A DNA stretch of 64,000 nucleotides, taken from assembly GCF_000002985.6 (NCBI RefSeq), contig NC_003282.8:9362001-9426000 (forward strand), read 5' to 3'. The number at the start of each line of letters is the position of its first letter. The first letter of the stretch is position 1. This stretch comes from Caenorhabditis elegans. Lineage: Eukaryota; Nematoda; Chromadorea; Rhabditida; Rhabditidae. Below are positions 27,401-40,062 of this stretch, in pieces. Made by a program: the position numbers and the translations under genes. The notes beneath the pieces are model-generated. The model saw only the letters and a program-made list of their open reading frames with translations, ran no database searches and had not been told where the DNA came from.

Positions 27401-30400
27401 CTAGACAACCACAACCACAGCAACCACAACAACTACAACAGCAACCATCACAGCAACAACAACAACAATCTAGACAACCGCAAGGAATTATGGTAAACTC
27501 ACAATTTTTATTAGAACACAATTGGAGCTTTCTTTGAAAAAAACTAAATTAAAATTTCAGAAACCAACGAATGCACAGCCACAAGAAAAGAAGACAATGC
27601 TTCGTTTTCAATATTTCCTTCAACTTCTCGGCGATCCTGAAATCAAACCGAAACAGAAAACTGTTGCTGCATTCGTACTTGCTCAGCTAACATCCAATAA
27701 TTTCAAACTGGCACAGAAAGAGCTCACCAATAAGGGATACATGGGAATTTGTACGGAATTGATGGTCGATGATACTGCGAGAAGCGTCAAATTGCTGAAA
27801 CTGTGGATTCTGATTGGATTGGGTCGTCTGTGGTCAGATTATGATGTAGCCAGATGGCAGGGTATTCGATTAATGGCTCATGATAAAATGATTTTGGAAT
27901 TGAGTGATGAATCAGCAGAAGTTCGTGCAGCTGCTGTATTTGCACTTGGAAGCTTATTGAGGAACTCTTCGAGATCAAATGAGCATGCATCAGCAGTTGA
28001 AGAAAATCTAGCAGGAGAACTATGTTCCCAGTGTGTGTTTGATAGTTCTGTTCTTGTGAGAGAAGAACTGATTGTTGCTCTTCAATGGTTTGTGTTTGAT
28101 TTCGAGAAACGATTCGTGAAATTCTTACTGGAACTATCGAATCAAATTAAGTTCAAACTTCCACGAAAACGAAATTCTTCTGAAAATCTCAGTGAACAAG
28201 GATTGGATATTGCTGCAGAAATGCCATCAAATCATCGACGACCTCGTGCTCCACCAGTCAACGAATTCATGCAACCTTCAGTTATTCGAAAGAAAATGTC
28301 GACAAGTGTGTTCAGTACAGCTGTTGAAGAAACTGTGCATGAAGACGGAATAGGAAATGTTTACCACATTGCACATGAAGCTGGAAATCGTGTTGAACAA
28401 GAATCTGAAGATATTGAGTATAGGTAAGAAAGATAGAAATTGATTTATTGTAAAAAGTGAAATTTACAGAGAACGAGCAAAAGTACAGATCAAGCACTTG
28501 GAAGCGAAAACATTCAATGAAGCCGTTGCTAAAACTTGGTTGTCACTTTTAATATTGTCATTGGATCCTATTGAGAGGGTAGATTTTGAAAAAAAAGATT
28601 TTGAAAAAAAAAAGAATTTCTTAGAATGGTAAATATTTTAATTCCCACTTATTACTCATACGCAAATTATTGCGATTTCAAAAAAGACATCCGCCTTTAA
28701 AGAGTACTGTAATTTCAAACTCTGGTTTCTGTGGAGTTTTTATAGTTTTTCTCACAATTTATTAAATTTTTTGTGCGTTCATTGTAAAATTTAAGTTTTT
28801 TGAAAATAAATAAATATAGCTTTATAAAGCTTTATCGAAAAACAACAAAAATTTAGCAGAGACGAAACTTTGAAATTACTGTATTCTTTAAAGGCGCATA
28901 CCTTTTTGCGTTAAACAAAAATTTGTCGTGACGAGACCGAATACAGTATTATCGTCACCTAATTCGCAAAATGTTTCGTCTGTGTAATACAACCAATACA
29001 TCTCGTCAGGTTGCCCGAATGGCTCAAAAAATAGTGCATCGCGTCGAAGCAGGAATGCCCGAAATGCAAGCCAACATTGACAATACAATGGCTCATCTCA
29101 GTCGAAAAATGATTGCTCGTAAAAATTCGAAGGCGACTGTCGAAATGCCACGTAAACCAGTTGGACCGTCAGAAGAAGTTAGCACACTTTCAGAACGAAT
29201 AAAACGAAATTTAGAAGTTGAAAAAGGTAGGTGAAAAATGAACGGAACTTTTGATATTCTATTAAAAGTTGTCGAAATGATTCCAGAGTCTGGAGTCTCT
29301 GCCGATGGAATTGACTTCACAAAATTAAATATGCAAAAAGCGAAGGAACAAAGAAAAGGAGGAAAAGGAGGACAAATCAAGAAGTTACAGGATGAATCAA
29401 AAGTCAAATTTCAAGTTGGAAGCCCTGGTGATGTAAATCAACAACATAGTTAGTGTATATTCGATAAAACAAATAGCAATTATAATAATTTTAGAAAACG
29501 CGTTGTCTCCTGGTAGTTCGTTCACAGATGAAACACAAAGCAGTGAACTTTTTTCCAAAGACGACTCTTCCGATGACGACGAGAACAAATCAGCCAACGA
29601 TGAGAAGGATCGGGCAACAACTGCTTCAGGAAAAACTGTCAAAGGAGCTTTTCGTATGTTTTCCCAGTTTGTAAAAGTTCAATATAAATTGTAAAATTAC
29701 AGGAAAATCAGACATCATGGATGCAGCTTTGATGGAGTTCACACCACGACGAACAAAAGCAGTTCCTGGAGATTTTGCAGTGAAAGAAGAATCAAAAACG
29801 TTACGAACTGTAATAGAAAATCCAATTGTCTCAACACAATTCGTTGCATGGTGTAGTAAAGTATTTGTTGAACCAATTCTTCATGTAATCACACTTGACG
29901 AAGAAAAATCAGAAGATTGGGAACATGAAGATGAGGATGAATTTATGCCAGAACAATTTCGAGAAAAAATCAAAGATATTCAAAAACAGGATCGTAAAAT
30001 GCATGAAGAGAAAAGAGCAAGAGACAAAAAAGAAGGAAAGAAAGAGAAAAGCCAAGAGGATGTCGTTGTCACGACAACAACAATCAGTGATTGGGCGATT
30101 CATGCAATGGAAGGAATGTTGCAAAGTGCAGATATTGAGGGAAGAGACTTCCAGAGTTGTAAATATGATGAATGTCTCTGGAGAGTTAAGCTTACTCATC
30201 CTGCTCGATCGCTAACCACTTCAAAACTGAGAAGGTAACATTTTAAACTTTTCAGATATTGCTTTTCAGTGAGGATTTTGCCTGCAAAATAACCGAAATA
30301 GCTTGAAATTATGAAATACCATAAAAGAAAAACGAACAAAAAATCGAGGAAATTGATAAATCCAACTTTTTGAAAACTCTATTTTCAATTGTGACTATTT

Positions 30401-32533
30401 AACTTCCCTGTTTGAATTTCCTACCGAATGATAACTGCGACCAATCAGCACACTTTCGAACCAATCAGAGGTGAACGGAGTTCGAAGACGCTGATTGGCT
30501 TGATAGTTAGCATGGTTCCTTATTCTGGAGGAAATTCAAACAGGGAAATTCACAAAAAAAATAGAGTTTTCAAATAGTTGGATTTTTCAATTTTCCTCGA
30601 TTTTTTTAGTTTTTCTCTCGTGGTATTACTGAAATTAAGAATATTTTTGGTTTTTTTTGAATGCAAGATCCCCATGCTACTTTAAATTTAACGGAATTCA
30701 TAGTGAAACTATTTCAGGTGCATGTATGCATCAGATGGTCGATTGATGACAATTATCCGCCAAGACACAGATACTCGTTCCTTCCGAAGATTCGATTTGA
30801 CTGCTTCAAATCCATTCTGCCCATCTTATGTATCTCAATTGATTCTTATTAACGATATGTCACGAGAAATGGTTATCGCGTGTAGTACAAATGGTGTAGT
30901 TCGAATCTGGGATCCATATTTTCTCGGATGGTGTGATGACTATGAAAAGCCTCCAGAACTCGTATCAGCATCATTTCCACTGGAATCACAAATGAAAATT
31001 AGTGATGAAACGAATCGATGCCTCTTTGAGTAGGTTTCAAAGAGTTAACATCTTCTGAATTACATTTAAAAACTCGAAACTTATTTTCAGTTGGAATCAG
31101 CAAAACGGAAAGCTTCTGTGTACCGGCACAAGAAGTGTCAGAATTTGGGATGCACACTGTGAGAAAGTATGTCACGATGTGATGTATTCTCCAGGAAGTA
31201 AACAACAGACAGGACCAGGAGCAAAACTCAATACAAATACTTTACCGACAGCAATGTCTGGAAATCTGGATGAAGAAGGAAATATGGTTGCAGTCGGTGA
31301 GAATTTCTCAGTTTTTCATGACCTTTAAGATCAAAGTTTAACCAATATTACTCATGTTTCGATTTTTGAGCCAAAACTTCGTTACCCGGTCTCGACACGA
31401 CTAAATTGTGTTAAATAAAAATTTCGAAATTTCGTCGCTGCGGAAATGATTTTTCATAGATTTTTTATTTTAAAAAATTAAAAAAATTATGTTATTAATG
31501 AAACACTGAAAAATCGTTGAAAATTCCGGGGCAACCAAAGTTCGAAGTTACAGTAATCTTTAAAGGCGCACCCAATACGAACTGTCGTGTCGAGACCGGG
31601 TACCGTATTCTTTGCTCAAAAATCGCAAAATTTCGTGTTTTGTAAATATAAAATTTACGTTAAAAGTCTCGTTTTTCTAATTTTAAAATCGTATAGGTTA
31701 TGCTGATGGTCGAGTCGACTATTTTGATATGCGAATGGCTAATCCAAAAGCTGCACGTTGTAATCTTGCTCCTGTAAATATGTCAAAACAGTTTAATGAT
31801 CGACCACCTGGAATTATGCATTTGAGAGTTAATAGACAAGGTTTTGGTACTGAATTATTTGCTGGAAGTCAAGATGGAAGTATCTACAAGTTACAACTTA
31901 GAATGTTTAAGGTAATGAAATTAAATCATTAAATATTTCAACTGAAATACTTTTTTTCAGGAAGCAACTCCATCAATCGTTACTCCTTGGGAATACGGAG
32001 CTCATTCTCATATGTTTGTTCACGAAGATTCCCGAATTCTTGCAAGTGCTGGTGGTGGAGAATTAGCAATCTACGACGTTGCTCAAAATAAGCTAATGGC
32101 TCGTATCTTACCACCCGGAGAGCCCAATTCAATGAGGAGAGATAAAAATTCAAGCACATTTGGATTGTTCAGCTCACAAAGGAAACTATCACAAGTTCAA
32201 ATGAGTGGAAGAATGTCATCGATGTCTTCAGCAACAGTTGGAGAAGATCGACAACCAAAAGTTATTTCATTGACAATGCATCAAATGAGGTTAGTTGATT
32301 AATATCTAACATTATGAAAAATAATTTCATTTAATTCTTTCTTTTTTTTGAAGCTCTTTTTTAAAGACTTGATAAAATACTAACAATCAACTTCAACATT
32401 TCTTTCTAGACTGCTCACTGTCGCTGGATACGATGACAATACAGTTTGTGTATATGGATCCCCGAAACCCGGACTTACAGGCCACTACGAAAACACCCAA
32501 GGCGCCAGTTCCCCTCCCTCCCAATCACTGTAA
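24464..32533 (+). CDS. daf-15: Raptor, TORC1 scaffold subunit
   Basis: Nineteen exons join in phase to 1776 residues: 24464-24538, 24603-24700, 24919-25140, 25266-25562, 25612-25738, 26110-26479, 26536-26715, 26759-27492, 27561-28423, 28470-28578, 29010-29226, 29287-29448, 29495-29653, 29703-30234, 30718-31029, 31091-31296, 31697-31911, 31961-32289 and 32410-32533. Raptor presents substrates to TOR kinase in TORC1; in worms it controls larval development, fat storage and lifespan. The N-terminal Raptor-conserved, caspase-like domain is clear (residues about 70-370: [44 protein letters not shown]). Helical repeats follow (about 480-860), interrupted by a Gln-rich insert (about 585-700). An acidic, charged linker comes next, then C-terminal WD40 repeats (VRIWD, AYDD-type strands). 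Where human Raptor has DCSNAG in the caspase-like site, this protein reads ETHSAE. Introns 10, 14 and 16 carry inverted repeats. The acceptor before 25266 is weak. Confidence 0.96.
27145..27492 (+). repeat. Gln-rich (CAA/CAG) coding tract in daf-15
   Basis: This part of exon 8 encodes roughly residues 585-700, dominated by Gln with Pro, Ser and Ala, from mixed CAA/CAG codons rather than a pure triplet run. It interrupts the helical-repeat region of Raptor and is probably a disordered loop. Confidence 0.85.
28690..28960. repeat. Dispersed inverted repeat in daf-15 intron 10
   Basis: CGCCTTTAAAGAGTACTG near 28692 and its near-complement ending in TTCTTTAAAGGCGC near 28898 bracket an AT-rich centre. 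They are followed by GTCGTGACGAGACCG. Related blocks occur at 6045-6130 and 31381-31620. This looks like a non-autonomous repeat family; I cannot name it. Confidence 0.65.
30351..30593. repeat. Foldback (MITE-like) element in daf-15 intron 14
   Basis: Two complementary arms of about 63 bases (30351-30413 and 30531-30593) share AAATCCAACT, TTGAAAACTCTATTTT and CCCTGTTTGAATTTCC. They enclose a centre with CCAATCAG and CTGATTGG blocks. A related but degraded copy is near 36790-36980, and an isolated end lies near 52255-52310. Confidence 0.7.
31381..31620. repeat. Dispersed inverted repeat in daf-15 intron 16
   Basis: ACCCGGTCTCGACACGAC near 31384 and its complement GTCGTGTCGAGACCGGGT near 31584 bracket the element. 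The internal TCTTTAAAGGCGC block matches the repeat in intron 10. Confidence 0.7.
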
Positions 32534-32980
32534 ATCTCCTCTGTAAATTATTTGAATTTGTAGTTTCTAAAACCGTTACAGAATACTTTAGGATGTTTCT
32601 CCATTGTTCTACATTTAGATTCTTTTAGACTTGAAAAAAAAACTACATGATTCTTTCTTTTCGTTTTCCTACTTCATCTACAGTGCCTTATTAATTTCTT
32701 TTTTGAAAAACCCCTAAATTCTATTACCCTGTAAATACTAGCAACCTAGTATTTGTATTTTGTGTTGTTCATTAATAGTATTTAACCCACTTTTTTTGAA
32801 AACTTCTTCTAACTACCTGCTCAGCTATCTATTTGCCACCATTTTCATGTCTTGTTTTGCCAATGTTGTTTCTTTATATCCTATATTTTATTTTTCACCC
32901 TTTGTAGGAATAGATAAAGTTACAAACTTTAAAAAATAATGTAAACACAATGTTAACAAATTTTATTAAAATAAGAATGA
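32534..32980. other. Convergent 3' ends of daf-15 and the collagen gene
   Basis: The stop codons of the two genes face each other 447 bases apart, so their 3' untranslated regions share this gap and may overlap. A TTTATT block near 32961, read on the minus strand as AATAAA, is a plausible collagen poly(A) signal. Confidence 0.6.
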
Positions 32981-34210
32981 TTAATGTCCAAAGAAACTTC
33001 TATAAGATGATTCTTCAAATGATTCCTGTTCGGATGCAGCAGCTGCAACGGTTTCCTGTTGCTGATTGGTAGTTGGCTGTGGAGCAGGTGGAGCTGGCGA
33101 TTCAATTCGTTCTTCAGAATTGTACTCTTCTGTATTTGCTGCAGGTGCTCCATTGTCCTCTCCGTTGATCGATTCTGGATGTTGAGCACGACTTCCAAAT
33201 TGTGAGAGAATCGTGTTAACTCCACAATCGGATGGACAATATGTTGCTGGCAGTCCTGGTTCTCCCGGTGCACCGATTCCACCCTGCTCTCCGTATTTTC
33301 CGAACTAGAAGTTGTGATTATTAATATTAATTTATTTAAATTATAGGATCTTACCTTTCCAGTTCCTCCAATTCCACCCTGTTGTCCAGGTTTACCTGAT
33401 GGACCTCTAATATTAGATGATCTACCGGAATTTCCTGGTGGTCCTTTAGGTCCTTGTGATCCTTGTAGCCCTGGAGGTCCTTTAATTCCTTCTCCGGCAA
33501 TAATAGTATCTCCTGGTGGTCCCTTCATTCCAGGTGTTCCACGTGTACCAGTTGGTCCTTTTGCTCCACTTGCTCCGATTCCTCCTGGTTGTCCTGGATG
33601 TCCCGACTTTCCAGATTTTCCTTTTCGTCCCGCATTTCCTGGCAATCCACGTTCTCCCTGAGCACCTCGTGGTCCTTGAGGTCCTGCTGGACAAATTGAG
33701 CATGGAAGCTCCTCTTGTGGTTCAAGATCTACATCAACTCCCTCTAAACCTGGAGATCCCGGTTTTCCAGGTGTTCCTGGTTGACCATCATTTCCTGGAG
33801 AACCTTCTTCTCCAATTGGTCCTTGTGGACAATGAAGTCGTGTACATTCTTAAATGTTGCATTATTTTAAAAGCTGTCAAAAATAAAAAAAAAATAAACT
33901 TACGACTACATTGATGAAGAACTCCTTTCTTTTCATCTGTTCCATAAGAACTTCTTGGAATACGAAGAGATCTTCCAGTTTCCATAAGTTCAGCCCAGAT
34001 TACTTGAGATTTTGCCTATAATGGAGACAATTAGAAGCAAAATACATAACTATTTCAAACCTTAAAAGCCGATTGGTTTCCAATTATTTCATTTTCTGTT
34101 TTTTGGATTTTAGATGAAATATGAATGAATGTAATCAGAGTGAAACCAACTGTCAATGCTGAGACAAGGCAAATGAGTCGGGCACCCAAACGGGCAACAT
34201 CAACTGCCAT
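32981..34210 (-). CDS. Cuticle collagen
   Basis: Exons 34210-34061, 34015-33904, 33848-33355 and 33304-32981 give 359 residues. Nematode cuticle collagens are secreted, trimerise and are crosslinked into the exoskeleton. The N-terminal 50 residues (MAVDVARLGARLICLVSALT then a hydrophobic stretch) form the nematode cuticle collagen N-domain with its membrane anchor. ETGRSLRIPR holds a probable furin-type RxxR site. Paired cysteines flank an interrupted Gly-X-Y region (about residues 95-270), with further CPSDC after it. The last 80 residues form a Gln/Glu/Ala-rich tail without Gly-X-Y. I recall col-121 in this part of chromosome IV but cannot confirm that this is it. Confidence 0.93.
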
Positions 34211-34919
34211 TGAGAAATCTGGAAATTAATTAAATATATGGTTGCCAATTTCTCGGAAACTGAACGATCAAATTTTAAAAAAAGTTGCAATCTCATATTC
34301 TGGAAATTTTCAAAAACAATTTTTTGAATATATTCTCTTAAAATAGTAAAAATTTTATTCAGACAGTACAACTTGCGAATCATGACGGAAACTTTACGAA
34401 AGAAGATGATATCAAAAGAAAGATGAGATATAATATTGGAACGGCATATGCGTTGATGAATATGACAACAAATATGCCCTAGATTCTGGGCTTGTGATAA
34501 GAATCTCACCGATAATTGACGGAGAACAGTACAGTGGAAAATATTTCAGGACACCACGGAAAGGTTTCATTTAACTATAGCTACAGTCCGCGAAAATTCT
34601 ATGAGCCACCCCCAGAAGTTTGACAAATTCAAAGAAAAGACATTTTGAACCCAATGATGATTCAGAGTAGTCTTGAAATACCTAATTTATCAGAGTGATG
34701 AGATTTTTGTTGAACACTTCACAAACGAATTATGTATTATTTGAAATATTGGTCGTTCATAAATGTTAAAGACGTTTAAATAGGAAACCATTTTTGTGAA
34801 CCGGAATGTTTTTAGAATTTGAAGAAGGTGGGGGAAAAAATTGATAGAACCCTAACCATTTTATTTTACTAAACACAATCATACAAAAAAACAAAAAAAA
34901 ACTTAGAAAAATACAAAAA
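34211..34919. other. Intergenic region between two minus-strand genes
   Basis: This region contains the collagen promoter and the 3' end of the next gene. I see nothing else; the minus-strand open frame at 34153-34509 has no supporting context beyond its overlap with the collagen start. Confidence 0.5.
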
Positions 34920-36587
34920 TTATTCTTTATCGGATTGCTTCGAGTTGTTTCCATTGTTGAGAACTCTGAAAGTGTAGTGCTTTTCAGATACTTTATAATA
35001 GAAAATAAATGTAACTTACTTCTTGATCAATGATTTCTTCGATTTGCTTTTGCTCTTGCTCTTGCTTTTATCAGAAGAAGGTTGAGTCCCATCTGATTTC
35101 AAACTTCTTTGAGATCTCTCCATTGATCCTTTTTCCCCGCCATTTCTTCCGTTATAGTACTTACTAGATGTCGCTTTTGTCGACTTTTTGCTGTGAGCAA
35201 GGTTCTTGAGTGATTCCCTCTTTTTAGAATCTTCTGAATTCTCCTGAATTGCCTTCATAGGAAAGCTTCTAGCGTTTTTTGGTGGATGCTTCAAAAGATT
35301 CTCAGTTCGATGCGAGAATTCCAAAGTGTCCTTTGCAAAGAGATATTGAGGAGGAAGTTTTTGAATGATAACTTTGATTTCTCTGAAAAAAATATAGGGG
35401 CTTCGAAGATTTGAGCAAAACTACTTTTGACGAATATCGCATCTATCTTGGTGAATTGATACAAAAAATGTCTCAAGCAATCCTTCGAACGAACAAGCAA
35501 TGATGTAGATCAAAGTTCTGTAAAATGTGTTTTTAATTTATAGTCTAAAGTGTACCTAACAAGAATTCAGAGAGATCGAGTTTGGTGAAAAAGTTTCGGT
35601 TTTTTCAAAAAATAAAAAATTCTGAAAAGCTCCCAAAATGTTTTCCTGCCTCTAAAACTCTGAAAATTATCAAAAGTTTGCAAAAATTCACATTTGATGC
35701 AAATTCCCGGGCCTAGTGAAAAGTAGTGGAAACTACACTGAAACATTTTCAGATCGTGCAATTCAATGTGTTACCTGAAGTAATTAATTTGACTCAAAAG
35801 CTGTGGGCAATACTTTTCAGCCGATGCATCAATCTCCAATCTTTCATCTTCCGATCGAACATACTCTTTTTCAGTCGGGCTCAACAGATGCGCATATTTC
35901 GATGACTTCCAACTCACAGACGTGAGCCGGAAAATTTCTCCAATTGCACATACTGACTCGAAAATTCTCTTGACATAATCGAAAATTTCTGCCTTTCCTC
36001 CAAACTTTGAGAAAACCTGAAAAGGAAAGATTAAAATAAAGTTCAGAATTCAATGTTTTCTACCTTTGTGTTGTTATCAAGCCATTTGACCATTCTAATC
36101 ATCACTTCTCCAAGTTGTTCACACATTTTTGTAAGAGTTTTGAGGCGGTAAAGTGCAGATAGCTCACCAAGAGAGACAGGCTGAAAAAATGAAATTGACT
36201 TTAATATTAATTAGTTTAACAATTACCGTTACTGGCTTAGCTTCTTCATTGGTCCAAACTCTGGTTTTTGCATCTTTTAATCGTCTTCTAATATCCTCTC
36301 GATCATCTTTGACAATTCTTGGATTGGCTCCCAGTTCACTGAAATCGAATGACTTGCTTGCATTTTCATCTCCCAATCGAGCCCGTGTGCAATGAGCAAC
36401 CAAAATTTTCAAATAATTTGCTTTGACAGTTTTTGTGTAAGCGTCGAAAGTTGTAGACTGAAAACTGTATTTTTCAGAAGAAACACTTTACATCTGAAAG
36501 ACAGAAATTCATTTTACTCACACTCCACTTGAAATAAAAAAGCGCAGCACTTCCGCGACTACTTTTTGAACTTGATTTTGATGACAT
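34920..36587 (-). CDS. Unrecognised protein with a basic Ser/Lys tail
   Basis: Seven exons (36587-36522, 36457-36227, 36180-36064, 36016-35775, 35517-35425, 35382-35020 and 34965-34920) join in phase to 385 residues. There is no signal peptide. The start is Ser/Lys-rich (MSSKSSSKSSRGS). The first 250 residues look like a mostly helical globular domain, with charged helices around KDDREDIRRRLKDAK and LGELSALYRLKTLT. The last 90 residues are low-complexity Lys/Ser, including an SKSKSKSKSKK run that could serve as a nuclear or RNA/DNA-contacting tail. An in-frame stop directly after exon 6 means that failure to splice there would yield a protein only a few residues shorter. I do not recognise the family. 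Confidence 0.75.
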
Positions 36588-37697
36588 TGTCCAATAGAAA
36601 ACTGTTAAATCAGGAAATAAATGTTTTTGGAACGCTGTTATGTTACGCACGTGTATTTTTTTCGGCACGTGAAAATTTTTTTTCAACATGTATATATATA
36701 TTTTTTCAAATTTGGAATGTCTTATGAAAAACGTCGAAAAGGAGGAACTCATTTAGATTAATTGTTATGCAAAGTGCAGATTTTTAACAACGAATTTTTG
36801 AGATCAAATTGTCACAGTTAGCTGATGTTTTCGAACTCTACACATGTGTGAAGGTTCACTCAGTCTGATTGGTTCAAAAGTGGCGGTACGAGTCGCTGAT
36901 CGGTCTTGCAGTTCTCAATTTCGAGGAAAATCAAACAAGAAGATTAGCCAAAATTAAAAATTTACGTTTTTGAACAGTGTTTTCATTGTTATTCTCATTT
37001 ATGTTATGAAAACATTTTCAAACGTTTTTTCCTGGATGGTACCATTCATTACATCAAGAACTTCCTGTCACTTTAATGATCTTTTGTTTTTTTGTAGTTT
37101 GAATTAAAATGATGATATCCATTGAAATTGAGTGTAGGCGTATCATGATGACAATTAATTAATTTTGATCTTTTGCTACAGGGTTTTCCATAGGTCAGTT
37201 AGTAAGTGAAATCTATAAATTTGGATTGTAAACGTTTTTTCAACCTTGATTTTGTGTTTTTTTTCAGTTTTTTATTTATTTTAGATATTTAACATTTAAA
37301 CTATTGAAGCTTTTAAAAATCATAGTTTTATGTAAAATTGAAAATTGTGGTAAATGACGTTTTAGGCCGAATTAGTTTTTCATTTAAGACTACATTTTAT
37401 TTCAACATCTAAGAACTTTTTGACATTTTTCGAGCCATTGTTCAAAAAACATCATTGAACACTACACGGTTCAAAATGTTTACACTAGATACACAAACCA
37501 ATAGAGACACTCTTTTAAGAGGCAAATGGTCAGAGAATTAGACAATGAGACATTCTTTTCTTCTGTGAATTTGTATGTTATAGTGATTAGACAGTTAGGA
37601 TGACATATATTTGTCAGCACAATTTCTCTTATAAATACAAGAAAATTTTCAGAGATTCTCATATCCATTTCTATTTCATTGAAAAGTTTTTTCAAAC
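36588..37697. other. Divergent promoter region with a degraded foldback element
   Basis: This region lies between the minus-strand gene starting at 36587 and the plus-strand oxidoreductase at 37698, so it should hold both promoters. Positions 36790-36980 contain CTGATTGGTTC, CGCTGATCGG and GAGGAAAATCAAAC blocks related to the daf-15 intron 14 element. Confidence 0.5.
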
Positions 37698-39249
37698 ATG
37701 AAACGATTCCCACATGCTGCAACTGTCTCTTCTAAAGTTCTTGGAGGGAAACTCAATTTTCCAAATGGAATAACCGCTCAAAATAGATTCATGAAAGCTG
37801 CAATGACTGAAAGGCTGGCTACATATTCTCTAGATGATTTCAAGAATCATGGCCTTCCAACTGAACAAATTCTGAATATTTACGACAAATGGGGTCACGG
37901 CCAATTTGGAATGATTATCACTGGAAATGTATGCGTTGATCCGGTATGTTTTTTGAGTTTTCCCTTTTTGACAAATAATCAATTTCAAATAGTTACTCCA
38001 TTCTCACTTTTTTTCTTCAGAAATATTAATTTGAATGATTTTAGATCAACTTGGAGGCTGCCGGAAACGCTATAATTTTCAAAGAAGGAGAAAGTTCTAA
38101 AAGAAGAAATCTATTTTCTCAATGGGCTCAAAAAATCAAACAAGATGGATCATTGGCTATAATGCAATTATCTCATGCAGGAAGACAAGCTTCTGTTTTT
38201 GTGAATCCAACTCCATATGGAGTCTCAGATATTGAATTGAAAACAGATCCACCAGGATCTATGTACGGAAAACCGATTGCATTGACAACAGATCAAATTA
38301 AAACTGAAGTTGTTGATCGATTCGTTTACGCCGCAAAATTTGCATATGAATGTGGATTTGATGGGGTACAACTTCATGGTGCTCATGGATATTTGCTTAC
38401 TCAATTTACATCACCAACTACAAATAATCGAAATGATAAATACGGAGGTTCAATTGAAAATAGAAATCGTGTTATAATTGAAATTTACGATGAGATTCGG
38501 AAAGAAATTCCAGAGACAAGTGGATTTTTGATTGGAATTAAAACCAATTCCAAAGAATTTCAAGATAAAGGAACAACTGTGGAGGACGCTAAACAAATGT
38601 GCATTGAATATGAGAAACGTGGATTTGACTTCGTGGAACTCACTGGAGGAACTGCCGAGAAATTTGTATTCGCTCATCAAAGAGAGTCGACTGTAATCAG
38701 AGAAGCATTCTTTGTGGAATTTGCTGAAACCGTAAGATTTTAGAAAATAAGCGTTGAACTTCAAATTCATAAATGTTCAGATCCGTCCCGTTTTCAAGAA
38801 CACTGTTGTCTATTTAACTGGAGGATTCAGAACAACTGGTGCAATGGTTGATGCAATTACACGTAATACAACTCAAGGAATTGGATTGGGACGCCCAGCA
38901 ACTGCAGAACCAGATCTTCCAAAAAAGCTTCTTAATGGAGATGTACCGTCAGCAGTGAAAGATGAATTTAATCCAAATGATATGATTAAACAAATTATGG
39001 CAAGTGGATCTCAAATTGAACAAATGGCAAGAAATAGTGTGGAAGGTGCAGGCGGAAAGTAAGTTTTCTTTTCTCTTGATGTTTAGTCATAATACAATTT
39101 TAAATTTCAGTGTAATGGATCAAATCACGGATTATAGTGATGAAAAGATGGTGGCTTTATTTACTGAAAAAGCTGCGCAATTGTTTGTAGATGCAGCAAA
39201 AGATGCGTTAGCTGGAAAAATTCCTAAAAATATTGTTATCATGAATTGA
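37698..39249 (+). CDS. Old-yellow-enzyme family NAD(P)H:flavin oxidoreductase
   Basis: Exons 37698-37943, 38045-38731, 38781-39058 and 39111-39249 give 449 residues. The family folds as an FMN-binding TIM barrel and uses NAD(P)H to reduce activated double bonds. Seen in order are GITAQNRFMKAAMTE near the N-terminus (FMN contacts), LSHAGRQ, a FDGVQLHGAHGYLLTQF stretch, the SPTTNNRNDKYGGSIENR signature, and GIGLGRPA near the phosphate-binding end. About 80 residues after the barrel form an added C-terminal helical segment seen in some animal members. It has no signal peptide, so it is probably cytosolic. The natural substrate is unknown. Confidence 0.93.
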
Positions 39250-40062
39250 ATTGGTTAAATGTGAAATATAATCTTGTAATAAATGTGTTTTTGAAATTCG
39301 TTCACTGTATTGTATAATTAATTATTTCCTGCACTAAGCTGTCAACATAGTGATTTTCTTATAAATCGACCATATGAGCACAGTAGAAAATCCAACAGGA
39401 TGAGTCATGAGAGTCGTCTCTCAAAGTCTTACGTTAAGCTTGTCATAATGGTATTCACACTTTATTAATTAAAAGCTTTTGCAAAATGTTTTGTGCTTTT
39501 TCTGATCTTCCAGACAAGACAAGCGGAGGCGAGAGAACAGGCATTTTAGAATGCCACAAAATTGTGAAATGAAAGATGCTATACATAGTATTACTTCTCT
39601 GTTATTGGTATACATTTTAACTCACCATTAGCCTCGGAGCGTCTCTTATTGTTTCGTGTTGGCCAAACTAAATAATTATAAACTATAAAACTCATAATAT
39701 CTTATAAGATTCCAAATTATTTAAAAAATATTCCTCCATTGTTTGAAATAAATTGAAAGTGAAAAAGGTTTACTCAGTGATCACTGATAAATTTGTTTAT
39801 AGTTTCCGGTGATTGCTGACTCATTAAAAGACCAATCTGACGCCAATTAAAAATATTGTTTGAATGTGTTCCATGTGCTTTTCTAATTTAAAACATTCTC
39901 TCTTCAAAACCAGCCAGCATCAACTCTTACCTGATAGCAAATAACCACCAATTTTCTGATAAAAACGTTTTCTTCTTTTGCTTCACCCACTTATCGACAT
40001 TTTAATACTCTATTATTACACAATAGTGTACACAAATAATTTGACGCATTTGAATTTTTAAA
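39250..40062. other. Intergenic region
   Basis: The oxidoreductase poly(A) signal is probably AATAAATG near 39280. The remainder should hold the promoter of the acidic-protein gene. No other structure was seen. Confidence 0.5.

Noticed and set aside
33516..33914. Plus-strand open frame opposite the collagen gene
   Set aside because: It is antisense to the Gly-X-Y region; the low stop frequency comes from the collagen codons.
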